Source: Microvirga makkahensis (GTDB taxonomy: Bacteria > Pseudomonadota > Alphaproteobacteria > Rhizobiales > Beijerinckiaceae). Taken from it: 64,000 bases of DNA. Of this stretch, positions 47,636 through 57,608 are shown piece by piece; position 1 is the stretch's first letter; the number at the start of each line of letters is the position of its first letter. The notes beneath the pieces were generated by a model that saw only the letters and a list, made by a program, of their open reading frames with translations, searched no databases and was not told the DNA's origin. Where the stretch lies: assembly GCF_009830105.1 (NCBI RefSeq), contig NZ_WURB01000003.1, forward strand, positions 310,001 to 374,000. Reading direction: 5' to 3'. Both the position numbers and the translations under genes were made by a program.

Positions 47636-49054
47636 TCAACGACCATCAGGCGTCGTAGTGCCGATCCAAAGATCCTTGACCTGATCGTAATGGATCTTGG
47701 GGCTATAGTGATTCACCGCGAGGCCCAGAGCGCGAGACGTGAGACGTCCCATCGCGCTGACCAGCTGGTACGACGCGACCACGCGGTCACGCTGAGCCTG
47801 GATCAGATTGACTCGGGCCGTCAGGAGTTCCTGCTGGGCGTTCAGCACGTCAAGCGTCGTCCGCTGGCCCACGCGGGCCTCCTCGCGGACGCCGCTGAGA
47901 GCGGTCTCCGCCGCATCGATCTGAGCCTGCGCGGCCTGGATCTGCGCGCGAGCAGCCTCGACCGCACCCCAGTTCGAGACCACGGCGGCCCGCACCTGAT
48001 CGCGAACCCAATCCGCCTCGAGCTGGGCCTGGCCGACCTGCTCCTTGGCCTGTCGCGTCGCGGAATAGGCCTGACCACCCTCGTAGATCGGAACCGTCAG
48101 CGTTGCCACGGCGGAAGCCTGCAGCGCCTCATCGTTGTTGGTTCGACTATCATACCGCTGGGCAACAGAAGCTGTCACACCGATTTGCGGGGCCAGATCC
48201 GCCTGCGCGATCTTCACCTGGTGCTCGGCCGCATCGACCTGATGCTGGGCTGCCTTGATCGCCGGATGCTCTCCGAATGCGATCTTGAGAGCCGCGTTGA
48301 GCGAACCAGGGGTCAGCTTGTCGAGCGGACGCCCGGGGGCCAGTTGCCGAGGCTCCACGCCGACATATTGACGGTACCGCGCGATACTGGCCCGCAGAGT
48401 GGCCTCGGCCCGGCTCGCTTCGGAGCGCGCCGCTGCCAGGCGCGATTCAGCCTGAGCCACGTCCGTACGGGTCACTTCGCCCACGTTGAAGCGGTCCTGG
48501 GTCTGGCGCAGCTGCTCGTCGATCACCTCGACGTTGTTGCGCTGCAGATCGAGGATCGCCGTGTCGCGCAGCACATCCATGTAGGCGGTGGCCGCGTTGA
48601 CGAGAATGTCCTGCTCCGTGGTGTTGAGCCCCTCGCGGGCCGCGAGGACGCCCGATTCCGCCCGGCGCACGGCATTGTCCGTCCGGAAACCATCGAAGAT
48701 CGTTTGGCTGAGCTCCACACCGTACCCACGGGGGGTAAGCCGCGTGATGGACTCGCCTCCGCCGAAAATGGTTTCCGGCTGACGGTCGTCGTACTTGGAA
48801 AAGGTGCGGCCGATATCCGCGCTTGCGCTAATCCGAGGGCGGTAGCCCGACTTCGCCTGCGCGACGTTTTCGTCCGTCGCGCGAACGCCGGCGCGTTCAG
48901 CGTTCAGATTGGGGTTGTTGCCATAAGCCTTGGCCAGGGCGCTTTCCAGCGTCTCGGCCGAAACGCCGCCCGCGCTCGCAAGAACGAGCACGGAAGCCAT
49001 GGCTCCCAGGAGCATGCGATACTGTTTACTGGATTGCTTCCCGCTCACGCTCAC
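47636..49054 (-). CDS. tolC: TolC family outer membrane channel protein
   Basis: A 472-residue TolC-like trimeric exit duct for type I secretion or efflux. After the signal (MLLGAMASVLVLASAGGVSAE) come the two tandem halves with alternating helices (NNPNLNAERAGVRATDENVAQA; NEALQASAVATLTVPIYEGG) and VGQRTTLDVLNAQQELLTARVNLI. GTG 49054 with TTAGGCAG is taken as start; 49120 (long N-region) or 49015 (short signal peptide) are alternatives. Neighbours PIMT and PopZ on the same strand reproduce the usual Hyphomicrobiales order. It may serve the RTX protein at the right edge; that is only inference. Confidence 0.9.
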   Translation of the reverse strand: MSVSGKQSSKQYRMLLGAMASVLVLASAGGVSAETLESALAKAYGNNPNLNAERAGVRATDENVAQAKSGYRPRISASADIGRTFSKYDDRQPETIFGGGESITRLTPRGYGVELSQTIFDGFRTDNAVRRAESGVLAAREGLNTTEQDILVNAATAYMDVLRDTAILDLQRNNVEVIDEQLRQTQDRFNVGEVTRTDVAQAESRLAAARSEASRAEATLRASIARYRQYVGVEPRQLAPGRPLDKLTPGSLNAALKIAFGEHPAIKAAQHQVDAAEHQVKIAQADLAPQIGVTASVAQRYDSRTNNDEALQASAVATLTVPIYEGGQAYSATRQAKEQVGQAQLEADWVRDQVRAAVVSNWGAVEAARAQIQAAQAQIDAAETALSGVREEARVGQRTTLDVLNAQQELLTARVNLIQAQRDRVVASYQLVSAMGRLTSRALGLAVNHYSPKIHYDQVKDLWIGTTTPDGR

Positions 49055-49247
49055 CTGCCTAACGACCCAAATACCAACAACTCGTGATCGAAACCGATTC
49101 ACAAGATCCACATCGTTCAAAGCGCAACAATACCCATCACGGATGAGTCGGCAACAAGGCGCTTACCGCTCCAGCATTTTAGCGGAGAGGTGGCGCAAAA
49201 AAGCGACACCTTTCGCGAACGATAGTGAGGATTTAGAAAGGAAGGGC

Positions 49248-49910
49248 TCAGAACGTGAAGCCCGGCTCCTGAACGAAGGGCGCGAGCAAGGGGGCCGCCG
49301 CATCGAACAGAGCCCGCTCACCGAAGGCATCGCCGGAACGCACATAGAGCGTTGCCCGCGCCGCACGTCCACGACCCTTCACGCAAACCAGACGTCCGCC
49401 GTCGGCAAGCTGCCGCAGAAGCGCTTCCGGACGCAGATCGACAGCGCCATTGATGACGATGACGTCATAGGGGGCGTTCCCCGCATGGCCCTCATCGAGG
49501 GCACCCGTCACAACCTGGACGCTGCCAGCGCCGGCAGCCGCGAGGCTTCTCCTGGCCTCGGCAGCGAGGGCCTCGTCCGACTCCAGCGCCGTGACCTGGG
49601 CGCCGAGTTCGTGGAGCACGGCAGAGGCATAGCCGCGCCCAGCGGCCACATCCAGCGCCTTCTCCCCACGCTCAACGCCCAGAGCCTGAATCATGCGGCC
49701 AAGGTTCATCGGAGAAAGCATGAAGCGGCGGGCAGGGCCGTCGCCGACCAGGATATCCTGGTCGATATAGGCAAGCTCCTCACGGCCGGGGAGAACGAAC
49801 TTCTCGCGCGCAACGCTACCCATCGCGTCGAGCAGCGGAATGTCGTTCACATCGAAAGTGCGCAGCTGGCTATCAACCATCATCCGGCGCGCTTGCGAGA
49901 AATCGACCAT
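49248..49910 (-). CDS. pcm: Protein-L-isoaspartate O-methyltransferase-like protein
   Basis: A 220-residue SAM-dependent methyltransferase in the PIMT family. SAM motif I is ALDVAAGRGYASAVL, where classical Pcm has LEIGTGSGY; the family-specific N-terminus RMMVDSQLRTFDVND is typical of the alphaproteobacterial version next to tolC. PIMT repairs isoaspartyl damage, but this divergent branch may have another substrate. ATG 49910; upstream frame crosses tRNA-Cys and is not used. TolC starts ~190 bp after it. Confidence 0.82.
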   Translation of the reverse strand: MVDFSQARRMMVDSQLRTFDVNDIPLLDAMGSVAREKFVLPGREELAYIDQDILVGDGPARRFMLSPMNLGRMIQALGVERGEKALDVAAGRGYASAVLHELGAQVTALESDEALAAEARRSLAAAGAGSVQVVTGALDEGHAGNAPYDVIVINGAVDLRPEALLRQLADGGRLVCVKGRGRAARATLYVRSGDAFGERALFDAAAPLLAPFVQEPGFTF

Positions 49911-49934
49911 AAAGATTGCCTCAGAAATTCGACT

Positions 49935-50008
49935 TGGAGGCCTCGCCCGGAATCGAACCGGGGTGCAAGGATTTGCAGTCCTCTGCGTAACCACTCCGCC
50001 ACGAGGCC
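49935..50008 (-). tRNA. tRNA-Cys (GCA)
   Basis: On the minus strand a 74-nt cloverleaf: acceptor GGCCTCG with CGAGGCC, T discriminator then encoded CCA, anticodon loop ACTGCAAAT with anticodon GCA, and a T arm with GGTTCGATTCC. Only 25 bp separate it from the PIMT start. Confidence 0.95.
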
Positions 50009-50206
50009 ATCCGGGGCGTACCGCGAACGCGGCGGGAGCCTCATAGCAAGCCCCCCTCCAAAGAGCAACAGCCTGTTTTGCAAGATCGCTGACGAAAGGG
50101 GCTTGCAACCGCCGAAACCCGTGTTATATGCCACCCACCGTCGCCGAACGGCACTGCTCAGGCAGCCCCGGCGAAGAGAGGCAACGCCTCTGAAGGTATG
50201 GCTTAT

Positions 50207-50281
50207 TCCGGCGTGGCGCAGCGGTAGCGCAGCGGACTGTTAATCCGTTGGTCGTAGGTTCGAATCCTACCGCCGGAGCCA
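50207..50281 (+). tRNA. tRNA-Asn (GTT)
   Basis: A 75-nt cloverleaf: acceptor TCCGGCG with CGCCGGA, anticodon loop CTGTTAA with anticodon GTT, T arm GGTTCGAATCC, G discriminator and encoded CCA. The 3' 49 bases are repeated at 50639-50689, marking it as an integration target. Confidence 0.96.
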
Positions 50282-50283
50282 AC
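50233..50283 (+). repeat. attL-like direct repeat within tRNA-Asn
   Basis: 51 bases from CGGACTGTTAATCC to GGAGCCAAC are identical to 50639-50689. The repeat starts in the anticodon stem and runs to two bases past CCA, as tyrosine integrases commonly use. Confidence 0.85.
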
Positions 50284-50638
50284 CTCAAACCCTTACGCAG
50301 CAAGGCTTTCAGGGGTTTGCAATCTCTCCGCAAAAGTCGAACTTTCGTGGTTCAGACGGTTCAGTTTTGGTTCAGTGAATCTGCGCCGTATTTGCGTCAA
50401 CGGATAAACCATCCGTTTAAATCCGGTCCCACATCCGTTGAAACAATGGCTCGACATTAGTTACGCTGATGGAAATACTGCGCCAACCGTGAAGGTTACG
50501 CTGGCGCAGTATATGCGCTGAGCACTGGGTAAGCCTAGGGCTAAGAACAGCTAGACACAGGCTAAGACTGTGGCCGCTGCTCAAAGTACGACTGTTATTA
50601 ACTGAACCTCGCAGCCCTAAGCGCAGCAAGAGGTTAGC
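50284..50638 (+). mobile_element. Minimal remnant of an element integrated at tRNA-Asn
   Basis: 355 bases between two perfect 51-bp copies of the tRNA 3' end. It holds no integrase or other gene frame of note. The start (CTCAAACCCTTACGCAGCAAGG...) and repeated GGTTCAG motifs suggest leftover att-flanking sequence of a larger genomic island or prophage, collapsed by deletion while both att sites stayed. Codon-like signal is absent. Confidence 0.6.
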
Positions 50639-50689
50639 CGGACTGTTAATCCGTTGGTCGTAGGTTCGAATCCTACCGCCGGAGCCAAC
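50639..50689 (+). repeat. attR-like copy of the tRNA-Asn 3' end
   Basis: A perfect 51-bp copy of 50233-50283. The bases before it (AAGAGGTTAGC) do not continue the tRNA, so it is not a gene but the distal integration repeat. Confidence 0.85.
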
Positions 50690-50814
50690 TTCCTCTCAGA
50701 TAAGACTGCTTTACGAGGTGTCCCGGCTCTTCCTGTCGCGGGGTCGCCTTCATGTTGCATAGCCTTCCCAAGCGTAGCCCTAGCCTGCTCGTGCTGTGGA
50801 GTAACGGCGGAGCC

Positions 50815-52000
50815 TTCCCATCCTTTTCCGGCTTTGGGACGATCACCGCCTGGGCGACGCCCCTGCCATCGTCGCCGTCCTGGAGACGAACGCACCGATT
50901 CTGTGTCTCCGCCGTCGCGGGGGAATCAGCCGACGGCCTGCGCCTGCTGGGCAGTGCGGCCCGCTGGCGGCTTCACAACTGGCTTCAGGCTCTCGACGAA
51001 TCCCCGCAGAGGGCAGGCTCGCGCCTTCTCCTGCTGCCCGGCACATCCGCAGAGCCATCAAGGCCGCGCTCTCCGCCACCGGAGCGCAAGCCGTTTTCTG
51101 GAATCACCGCTACGGCGGCGCCGAAATCGCCCTCGACAGCGCGTCAAGAAGCGCCTGACGCGGCGGGGCATCAGGGTTCGAAGCCTAATGGGCGGCTTCG
51201 TCACGAGCGCTGGCAGGTGGTCGACTGGTCCGGAAGGCCGTTCCACGTTTTCACGTCCAATCTTCGTGCGGACATGGCACGGCCTGTCGAGGCTCATCGC
51301 CCTGCCCCGTAACGATTCCCGGCGCCAACTGACCTCTGGAGATCCTCGCAGCAGCCTCGGGCTCGGCAATCTGAGGCCGAAACCCACGAATCCCGATTGG
51401 GATTCGTAGATCGGCCGCACATGGCAGCCGGGCGGAAGCGCCGCCCAGGACAGGCTCCGGAATTTCTCGGACGATCCTTCCAGGCTATTCGCAGAGATGG
51501 GACGCCCCCGGCAAGGAGACGACATCACATCTCTCCTCGCATCTGAGATTCGGTGAGATCAGCCCGCGTCAGGTGTGGCACGCCATACAAGATCTCGTTG
51601 CCGAGCGCCCCGCGCCGTTGCGGGACGCGCTGAAGTTTCTGAGCGAGGTGGTCTGGCGCAATTTTAACCACCAGCTTTTGCACACTTACCCACACCTGCC
51701 GGAAGAATCCAACGCACCGCGCTTCGAAAAATTTTTCTGTTAGAACAATCCGCAAGATCTGAATGCCTTGCGGACGGGGCTGAGGGAGTATCCCATCGTC
51801 GATGCCGGCATGGGCCAGCTGCGGCACACGGGCTGGATGCACGATCGCGAGCGCATGATCGCTGCATCCTTCCTCGTGAAGCATGTGCTCACTGATCGGC
51901 GACAGGGGGACGAGTGGTTCTGGGATATGCTGAGGGATGCGGCCCCGCGAGCAATGCCTTCGGCTGGCAATGGGTCGCAGGTGCCGGCTCCCATCGTGCA
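50815..52000 (+). pseudogene. phrB: Broken deoxyribodipyrimidine photolyase gene
   Basis: Traces of a class I photolyase run through all three plus frames. In order: DDHRLGDAPAI (about 50842), then LGSAARWRLHNWLQALDES (50948), AVFWNHRYGGAEIALDSA (51091), ATSHL..HLRFGEISPRQVWHAI (51525-51590), FLSEVVWRNFNHQLLH (51640), YPIVDAGMGQLRHTGWMHDR.RMIAASFLVKH (51790-51890) and NAFGWQWVAGAG (51955), after which the family end is missing. At least four frameshifts and several stops are needed to join them. It starts 130 bp after the att repeat and ends just before alaX. Confidence 0.85.
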
Positions 52001-52147
52001 GCACGGCCAGGCGCGAGCGGGCACTGTTTGCCTTCTGGAATCCGAGGGACTCCGACCATCAGACCAAGGGAGCGGCTTGACCCATCGCACGGCTTGCCGT
52101 CAGCATCGGACTCCCGTGCAGAAATGCTCCTGCCCTTCGGAATGACC

Positions 52148-52870
52148 ATGACAGCCACTGCCCTTCTGTTTCGTGATGATGCCTATGCCCGTTCCTGCAC
52201 GGCAACCGTGCTCGATGTGACGCCCGAAGGTGGCGTCGTTCTCGACCGCACGGTGTTCTATGCCCAGGGCGGCGGGCAGCCAGGCGATGTCGGCGTGATC
52301 GTGCGCACCAACGGCGAAAGGATCGACGTCACCAACACGGTCTATGGCCCTGACCGGACGCAGATTGTCCATCTCGCCGGCGCAGAAGCCGCCTCCCGCT
52401 TGGCTCCCGGAGAAAGCATCGAGTTGCAGCTCGATTGGGAGCGCCGGTTCAAAAGAATGCGGGTTCACACCGCCCTTCATCTCTTGAGCGTCGTCTTGCC
52501 GTACCCGGTCACGGGCGGTGCGATTGGCGACGGCGACGGGCGGCTCGATTTCGACATTCCCGACGCAGGTCTAGACAAGGCCGAGTTGACCGACAAGCTG
52601 AACGCGTTGATTGCGCGCGACGCCCCCGTCACCGAGCGCTGGATCACGGACGAAGAGCTCGACGCCAATCCGAGTCTCGTCAAGACGATGTCCGTGAAGC
52701 CGCCGCGGGGATCCGGCCGGGTCCGCCTGGTGGAAATAGAAGGTATCGACCTGCAGCCCTGCGGCGGAACCCACGTGCGCCACACGCGCGAGATCGGTCG
52801 GGCCGCCGTTACCGACATCGAGAAAAAGGGCAAGCAGAACCGCCGCGTCCGCCTGTCCCTGGTCGGCTGA
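52148..52870 (+). CDS. alaX: Alanyl-tRNA editing protein AlaX
   Basis: A 240-residue free-standing editing domain that deacylates Ser/Gly-tRNA-Ala. The zinc/catalytic motif is [10 protein letters not shown] (HxxxH-type, with H in VHTALH), and the second metal half is [14 protein letters not shown]. The N-terminal strand [13 protein letters not shown] is typical. ATG 52148 with GGA 6 nt upstream; ATG 52142 also possible. The sulfurtransferase starts 41 bp downstream on the same strand. Confidence 0.93.
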   Translation: MTATALLFRDDAYARSCTATVLDVTPEGGVVLDRTVFYAQGGGQPGDVGVIVRTNGERIDVTNTVYGPDRTQIVHLAGAEAASRLAPGESIELQLDWERRFKRMRVHTALHLLSVVLPYPVTGGAIGDGDGRLDFDIPDAGLDKAELTDKLNALIARDAPVTERWITDEELDANPSLVKTMSVKPPRGSGRVRLVEIEGIDLQPCGGTHVRHTREIGRAAVTDIEKKGKQNRRVRLSLVG

Positions 52871-52911
52871 TACGCTATTTGAGCGTCCACATGATCGCCA
52901 GGAGTACTCCC

Positions 52912-53766
52912 ATGTCCCAACCCTTCGTTTCATCCGAACGACTGCAGGAGCACCTCGATGATCCGAACATCGTGATTCTCGACGGCTCCTGGTATCTGCC
53001 GGCCCTGAACAGGGATCCGCAAGCCGAGTTTCTGGCGGGGCATATCCCCGGTGCGGTGCGCTTCGACATCGAAACGGTCAAGGATACCTCATCGTCCCTG
53101 CCCCATATGCTCCCCTCGCCGCAGGAATTCGCAAAGGCAGCGGGGAATCTCGGGATCAGTGAAGACATGACCATTGTCGCCTACGACGGCATCGGCCTGT
53201 ATTCCGCTCCCCGGGTGCGCTGGATGTTCCAGGTTTTCGGAGCGCGCCGGGTCTTCATTCTCGAAGGAGGCTTCCCAGCCTGGAAGGCGGAGGGCCGCCC
53301 TGTCGAGACGGGGCCTGAGAAACCCCGCTCTCCTCGGACGTTCACGCCCTCCTTCAATGCTGCGGCCGTTGCGAATGCCGCCCTCGTTCAGAATGCGATC
53401 CTGTCGAACTCCGCCCAAGTGGTCGATGCGCGGGCCGCCGACCGGTTCAGAGGCGAGGTCCCCGAGCCGCGACCGGGCCTCCGGTCAGGTCACATTCCGG
53501 GAAGCCTCAACCTTCCCTGGAGCGAGATCGTGGAGAACGGCCGTCTCAAGGACAAGGCCAGCCTTATGCAGGCTGTCAAAGAGGCGGGGCTGGATCTCGA
53601 CCGCCCCATCATCGCCAGTTGCGGCTCCGGCGTTTCGGCCGCAGTCCTCTCAGTCGCCTTCGAAACCCTGGGTCATCCCACGAGGGCCATTTACGACGGC
53701 TCCTGGTCCGAATGGGGTGCCCGGGAGGATCTTCCGGTTGAAACAGGCCCGGCAAGGAAGGGATAG
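52912..53766 (+). CDS. sseA: 3-mercaptopyruvate/thiosulfate sulfurtransferase
   Basis: A 284-residue two-domain rhodanese. The catalytic loop is CGSGVSA with C237, matching the CGSGVT type of 3-mercaptopyruvate sulfurtransferases. The inactive N-terminal rhodanese domain has LDGSWYLP and [11 protein letters not shown]; the C-terminal one has [13 protein letters not shown] and [11 protein letters not shown]. It moves sulfane sulfur to thiols or cyanide. ATG 52912 follows AGGAG at 8 nt. Same transcript as alaX. Confidence 0.93.
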   Translation: MSQPFVSSERLQEHLDDPNIVILDGSWYLPALNRDPQAEFLAGHIPGAVRFDIETVKDTSSSLPHMLPSPQEFAKAAGNLGISEDMTIVAYDGIGLYSAPRVRWMFQVFGARRVFILEGGFPAWKAEGRPVETGPEKPRSPRTFTPSFNAAAVANAALVQNAILSNSAQVVDARAADRFRGEVPEPRPGLRSGHIPGSLNLPWSEIVENGRLKDKASLMQAVKEAGLDLDRPIIASCGSGVSAAVLSVAFETLGHPTRAIYDGSWSEWGAREDLPVETGPARKG

Positions 53767-54100
53767 TGCGTCCGGCCCATTGATCACGGCGGTTTTCGGG
53801 ATGGGCTTTATCGCACGCCGATCAGGAGCACCCGACTTGCGGCGGAAGCGGGGATTGAGGGCGCGACCGAAACGTCCGCGCGCTTTGGCGGCTCCAGAGA
53901 GGACGACAGCCGCACAGCATACCGACGGGCTCGTCCGGTCCCTTCGGCGGGTCACTCACGGCGGCCCTTCGGCATCGGGATCTGCGGCACCCCGCCTCTG
54001 CTCCGCTCTTTGAAGAGCGCATGGTGCGGATTGAGCGACCTCGCAGCCGGTCGCCCTGGCCCTTTCCCCAAGGGAATGAAAAGCTCGCGGATAAATAAAA
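53767..54100. other. Intergenic region, no gene seen
   Basis: About 330 bases between the convergent sulfurtransferase and aapP. No convincing frame or repeat apart from the aap terminator that follows. Confidence 0.55.
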
Positions 54101-54122
54101 GGCCCCGGAGAACACCGGGGCC
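54101..54122 (-). terminator. Intrinsic terminator of the aap operon
   Basis: GGCCCCGG (54101-54108) with CCGGGGCC (54115-54122), 6-nt loop. On the minus strand it runs into TTTTATTTAT. It lies 24 bp after the aapP stop. Confidence 0.9.
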
Positions 54123-54145
54123 GTTTTCTTCTGTCGCCGGCCTGC

Positions 54146-54931
54146 TCAGTGCAGGATCTGGGACAGGAAGAGCTTGGTGCGTTCGTGCTGCGGGTTCTTG
54201 AAGAACTCGTCGGGGGTGTTCATTTCCACGATCTGCCCGTAATCCATGAAGATCACCCGGTCGGCCACCTGACGGGCGAAGCCCATCTCGTGGGTAACAC
54301 AGAGCATGGTCATACCCTCTTCCGCCAAGCCCACCATGGTGTCGAGCACCTCCTTCACCATTTCGGGGTCGAGCGCGGAGGTCGGCTCGTCGAACAACAT
54401 GATCTTCGGGCTCATGCAGAGCGAGCGGGCGATCGCCACGCGCTGCTGCTGACCGCCGGACAGCTGGCCCGGATACTTGTTCGCCTGCTCGGGAATCTTG
54501 ACCCGGGTCAGGTAGTGCATGGCAACCTCCTCTGCCTCCTTCTTGGCCATCTTCTTCACCCAGATCGGCGCGAGCGTGCAGTTCTCGAGAATCGTGAGGT
54601 GCGGAAAGAGGTTGAAGTGCTGGAACACCATGCCGACGTCCCGACGCACCTCATCAATGCGCTTGAGGTCGTTCGTGAGTTCGATGCCGTCGACGATGAT
54701 GCGGCCCTTCTGATGCTCCTCCAGGCGGTTGATGCAGCGAATCATCGTGGACTTGCCTGACCCCGACGGGCCGCAGATCACGATGCGCTCGCCGCGGCGC
54801 ACGTTGAGCTTGATGTCACGCAGAACGTGGAACTCGCCGTACCACTTGTGCACGTCGATCATCTGCACGGCGGCCTCGGCCTTGGCATCGACGGCGCTGG
54901 TCTGAATGGTCTGGGATGTCACTGTTGCCAT
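54146..54931 (-). CDS. aapP: General L-amino acid ABC transporter ATP-binding protein
   Basis: A 261-residue ABC ATPase of the polar amino acid (HAAT) family. Walker [11 protein letters not shown]-loop MVFQHFNLF, signature LSGGQQQR, Walker [14 protein letters not shown]-loop VTHEMGF. The N-terminal ~20 residues are a poorly conserved lead. It powers AapQM, which import a broad range of L-amino acids in rhizobia. Last gene of aapJQMP. Confidence 0.95.
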   Translation of the reverse strand: MATVTSQTIQTSAVDAKAEAAVQMIDVHKWYGEFHVLRDIKLNVRRGERIVICGPSGSGKSTMIRCINRLEEHQKGRIIVDGIELTNDLKRIDEVRRDVGMVFQHFNLFPHLTILENCTLAPIWVKKMAKKEAEEVAMHYLTRVKIPEQANKYPGQLSGGQQQRVAIARSLCMSPKIMLFDEPTSALDPEMVKEVLDTMVGLAEEGMTMLCVTHEMGFARQVADRVIFMDYGQIVEMNTPDEFFKNPQHERTKLFLSQILH

Positions 54932-54936
54932 GGATT

Positions 54937-56256
54937 TTACCGTTTTTGACCTGCTGCAAGGCGCCGCTCAACACCGAGCGAATAGCGCGACATGCCGAAG
55001 CAGAAGATGAAGTAGAACAGGGCTGCGAAGGCATAGCCCGTCATGCCGATGGTAGGGGCCGCCCAATTGGGATCGATCCGGGAGGCCTCGATGGTCTTGA
55101 CCACGTCGAAGATGCCGACGATCGCCACAAGGGACGTATCCTTGAACAGACCGATGAAGGTGTTCACGATTCCGGGGATCACGATGCGCAGGGCCTGCGG
55201 CAGGATGATGAGGATCATCATCTGCGGATAGTTGAGACCGAGCGACATCGCGCCCTCGTACTGTCCCTTCGGCATGGCCTGGAGACCGCCGCGCACCACC
55301 TCCGCCATGTAGGCGGAGGAGAAGAGCGCCGTGCCGATCAGGGGGCGCAGCAGGCGGTCCACCGTGATGTCGCCCGGCAGGAAGAGCGGCAGCATGGTAT
55401 TGGCCATGATGAGCACGGTAATGAGCGGAACGCCTCGCACAAACTCGATGAAGATCACCGAGGCCATCCGCACGACGGGCAGTTTCGAGCGGCGCCCGAG
55501 CGCCAGCAGGATCCCGAAGGGCAGGGAGACGACGATGCCCACTGTCGCCACGAGCAGGGTTACGAGAATACCGCCCCAGAGAGAGGTCGGCACGTGCTCC
55601 AGGCCGAAATCCATGTCCATCAGCACGAGCGTGATGCCGATGACGGCGACGATACCGCCCCCGATGATAAGCGCCGGCCGCAGCGACGTCTTGAGGAGAG
55701 CGGCGATGAAGGCGAAAAGCGCGATCAGCAGAGCGCCGAAGATCAGGAAACCGATCCAGAAACGGCCGCTGAAATCGGCATTGCCGCCGGTCAGAAGGAT
55801 GTAGGAAACCACAGGGAAGAGCCAGAAGAAGTAGACGGCTCCCAGATCACGCCTCGGCGCCTTCAGCCACAGAAGCCACCCCACGCCGAGAGCCAGGAGA
55901 GCGAAGAAGACATCGACCCTCCAGCGCTCCGAGACCGTATAGGAGCCGTAGGTGAAATAGCTGAGTTTCTCGCGGACGAAGGCCCAGCAGGCACCCGTCT
56001 CGCTGCCGCCCATATCGGCGCGGCAAGCCGCGCGGTCGGCACCGCTCCACACCGCGTCGATGAAGAGAAAATTCAGGAGCGGCGGGACGCTGATATAGAG
56101 CAGATAGAAGACCACCAGGGTCAGAAGAGTATTGAATGGGCCCGAGAACAGGTTCTCCCTCACCCAGGCGATGGGGCCGCGCGTCAGACTGGGCGGAGGC
56201 AGGGCCTCCACCTGCTGGGCGCGCACGAAACGGGGCATGTCGACGGCGGTGCTCAT
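54937..56256 (-). CDS. aapM: General L-amino acid ABC transporter permease AapM
   Basis: A 439-residue permease, about eight helices, longer than most HAAT permeases because of the N-terminal extension typical of AapM. Motif [22 protein letters not shown], and the EAA loop [24 protein letters not shown], contact AapP. An N-terminal cytosolic part of ~40 residues and periplasmic cysteines ([14 protein letters not shown]) precede. Start ATG 56256, 8 bp after aapQ; ends 5 bp before aapP. Confidence 0.94.
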   Translation of the reverse strand: MSTAVDMPRFVRAQQVEALPPPSLTRGPIAWVRENLFSGPFNTLLTLVVFYLLYISVPPLLNFLFIDAVWSGADRAACRADMGGSETGACWAFVREKLSYFTYGSYTVSERWRVDVFFALLALGVGWLLWLKAPRRDLGAVYFFWLFPVVSYILLTGGNADFSGRFWIGFLIFGALLIALFAFIAALLKTSLRPALIIGGGIVAVIGITLVLMDMDFGLEHVPTSLWGGILVTLLVATVGIVVSLPFGILLALGRRSKLPVVRMASVIFIEFVRGVPLITVLIMANTMLPLFLPGDITVDRLLRPLIGTALFSSAYMAEVVRGGLQAMPKGQYEGAMSLGLNYPQMMILIILPQALRIVIPGIVNTFIGLFKDTSLVAIVGIFDVVKTIEASRIDPNWAAPTIGMTGYAFAALFYFIFCFGMSRYSLGVERRLAAGQKR

Positions 56257-56264
56257 CGGAATTC

Positions 56265-57467
56265 CTATCGTTCGACGATCGCCACACGGCGGTTGTAGAT
56301 GTTCATCAAGGCGGAGGTCACGAGACTGATCGTGAGGTACACCCCCATGGTGATGATAACGACCTCAATGGCCTGGCCTGTCTGATTCAGCACCGTGCCC
56401 ATGAAAACCTGCACGAGATCCGGATAGCCGATAGCCACAGCCAGCGACGAGTTCTTCGTCAGGTTCAGATACTGGCTCGTCAGCGGCGGAATGATCACGC
56501 GCATGGCTTGAGGGATCACCACCAGCCGCAGGATCTGACCCGGCTTGAGGCCGAGCGAGCCCGCCGCCTCGGTCTGCCCTTTGGAGACGGCCAGAATGCC
56601 GGCGCGCACCACTTCGGCGATGAAGGCCGCAGTGTAGGTGGTCAGGCCGAGCAGCAGCGCTACGAACTCGGGCAGGATCTGCATGCCACCCGTCAGGTTG
56701 AAGGTTCCCCTCTTGGGAATCTCGAAGGTTATCGGATTGGCTCCGACGAGGGCGAGGACGACCCAGGTCAGAACAGGCAGGCCGAGGACCAGCCCGAGGG
56801 TGACGAGGCCGACCGGATATTGCTGGCCGGTACGCTCCTGCCGCACCCTCGCCCAGCGCCGATAGATGAACGTGCCTACGAGACCGATCAGCAGCGCCGC
56901 AGGAATCACCCATGCATCCGCCGCGAAGATCGGACGGGCCATGAAGAGTCCGCGTGAGTTCAGGAAGAAGCCGGCTCCCATCTCGAGCGAATTGCGTGGC
57001 TGCGGCAGCGGTCCGAGGACTGCGATGTACCAGAACAGCAGTTGCACCAGGAGTGGGATGTTGCGGAGCACCTCGACATAAACCATGGCAACCTTCGCCA
57101 CCATCCAGTTCTTGGACAAGCGGGCAATGCCGATGATGAAGCCGAGGATCGTGGTGAAGAAGATGCCGATAGCGGAAACGATCAGCGTGTTGAGCAGGCC
57201 GACGATGAAGGCCTCACCATAGGTGGAGCCCGCAGCGCTGAATTGAATCAGCGTCTGGCTGATGTCGAATCCCGCCGTGTTGTTGAGGAAGCCGAAGCCG
57301 GAAGCGATCCTGGCCCGCTGCAAATTCTCGACGGCATTGGTGGCCGCCACATAGAACAGGTAGCCGACAACTACGATCAACAGAACCTGGTAAAAAATCC
57401 CACGAACCTTCGGATCGTAGAGAAACGACTTTTTGGGTGGCGATGTCTGGCTGACAACGGTCTGCAC
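56265..57467 (-). CDS. aapQ: General L-amino acid ABC transporter permease AapQ
   Basis: A 400-residue inner-membrane permease, the partner of AapM. It has VEVLRNIPLLVQLLFWYIAVLGPLPQ, a large periplasmic loop, and the EAA loop IAEVVRAGILAVSKGQTEAAGSLGL. GTG 57467 has AGAGGA 9 nt upstream; a TTG at 57476 directly abuts that site, so GTG is preferred. Preceded by the aapJ-aapQ hairpin. Confidence 0.93.
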   Translation of the reverse strand: MQTVVSQTSPPKKSFLYDPKVRGIFYQVLLIVVVGYLFYVAATNAVENLQRARIASGFGFLNNTAGFDISQTLIQFSAAGSTYGEAFIVGLLNTLIVSAIGIFFTTILGFIIGIARLSKNWMVAKVAMVYVEVLRNIPLLVQLLFWYIAVLGPLPQPRNSLEMGAGFFLNSRGLFMARPIFAADAWVIPAALLIGLVGTFIYRRWARVRQERTGQQYPVGLVTLGLVLGLPVLTWVVLALVGANPITFEIPKRGTFNLTGGMQILPEFVALLLGLTTYTAAFIAEVVRAGILAVSKGQTEAAGSLGLKPGQILRLVVIPQAMRVIIPPLTSQYLNLTKNSSLAVAIGYPDLVQVFMGTVLNQTGQAIEVVIITMGVYLTISLVTSALMNIYNRRVAIVER

Positions 57468-57565
57468 TGAACTCAATCCTCTGACGGCAGGCTTTGTTAG
57501 GCCGTCCCTCCCCCATGTTCATGCAATTGTCGCTGCCATGAACGAGCGGCAGTTATTGTTATAAA

Positions 57566-57591
57566 GAAGCGCCCGGATACCCGGGCGCTTC
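57566..57591 (-). terminator. Hairpin between aapJ and aapQ (attenuator)
   Basis: GAAGCGCCCGG (57566-57576) pairs with CCGGGCGCTTC (57581-57591), 11 bp with a 4-nt loop, then CTTTATAAC on the minus strand. Placed 18 bp after aapJ; such hairpins protect or partly end the binding-protein mRNA so aapJ exceeds aapQMP. Confidence 0.7.
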
Positions 57592-57608
57592 AATCTTGTA
57601 GTGGGCGG

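Noticed and set aside
50284-50638. Functional genomic island at tRNA-Asn
   Set aside because: Only 355 bases lie between the att repeats and no integrase or cargo frame is present; it is a scar or mini-element.
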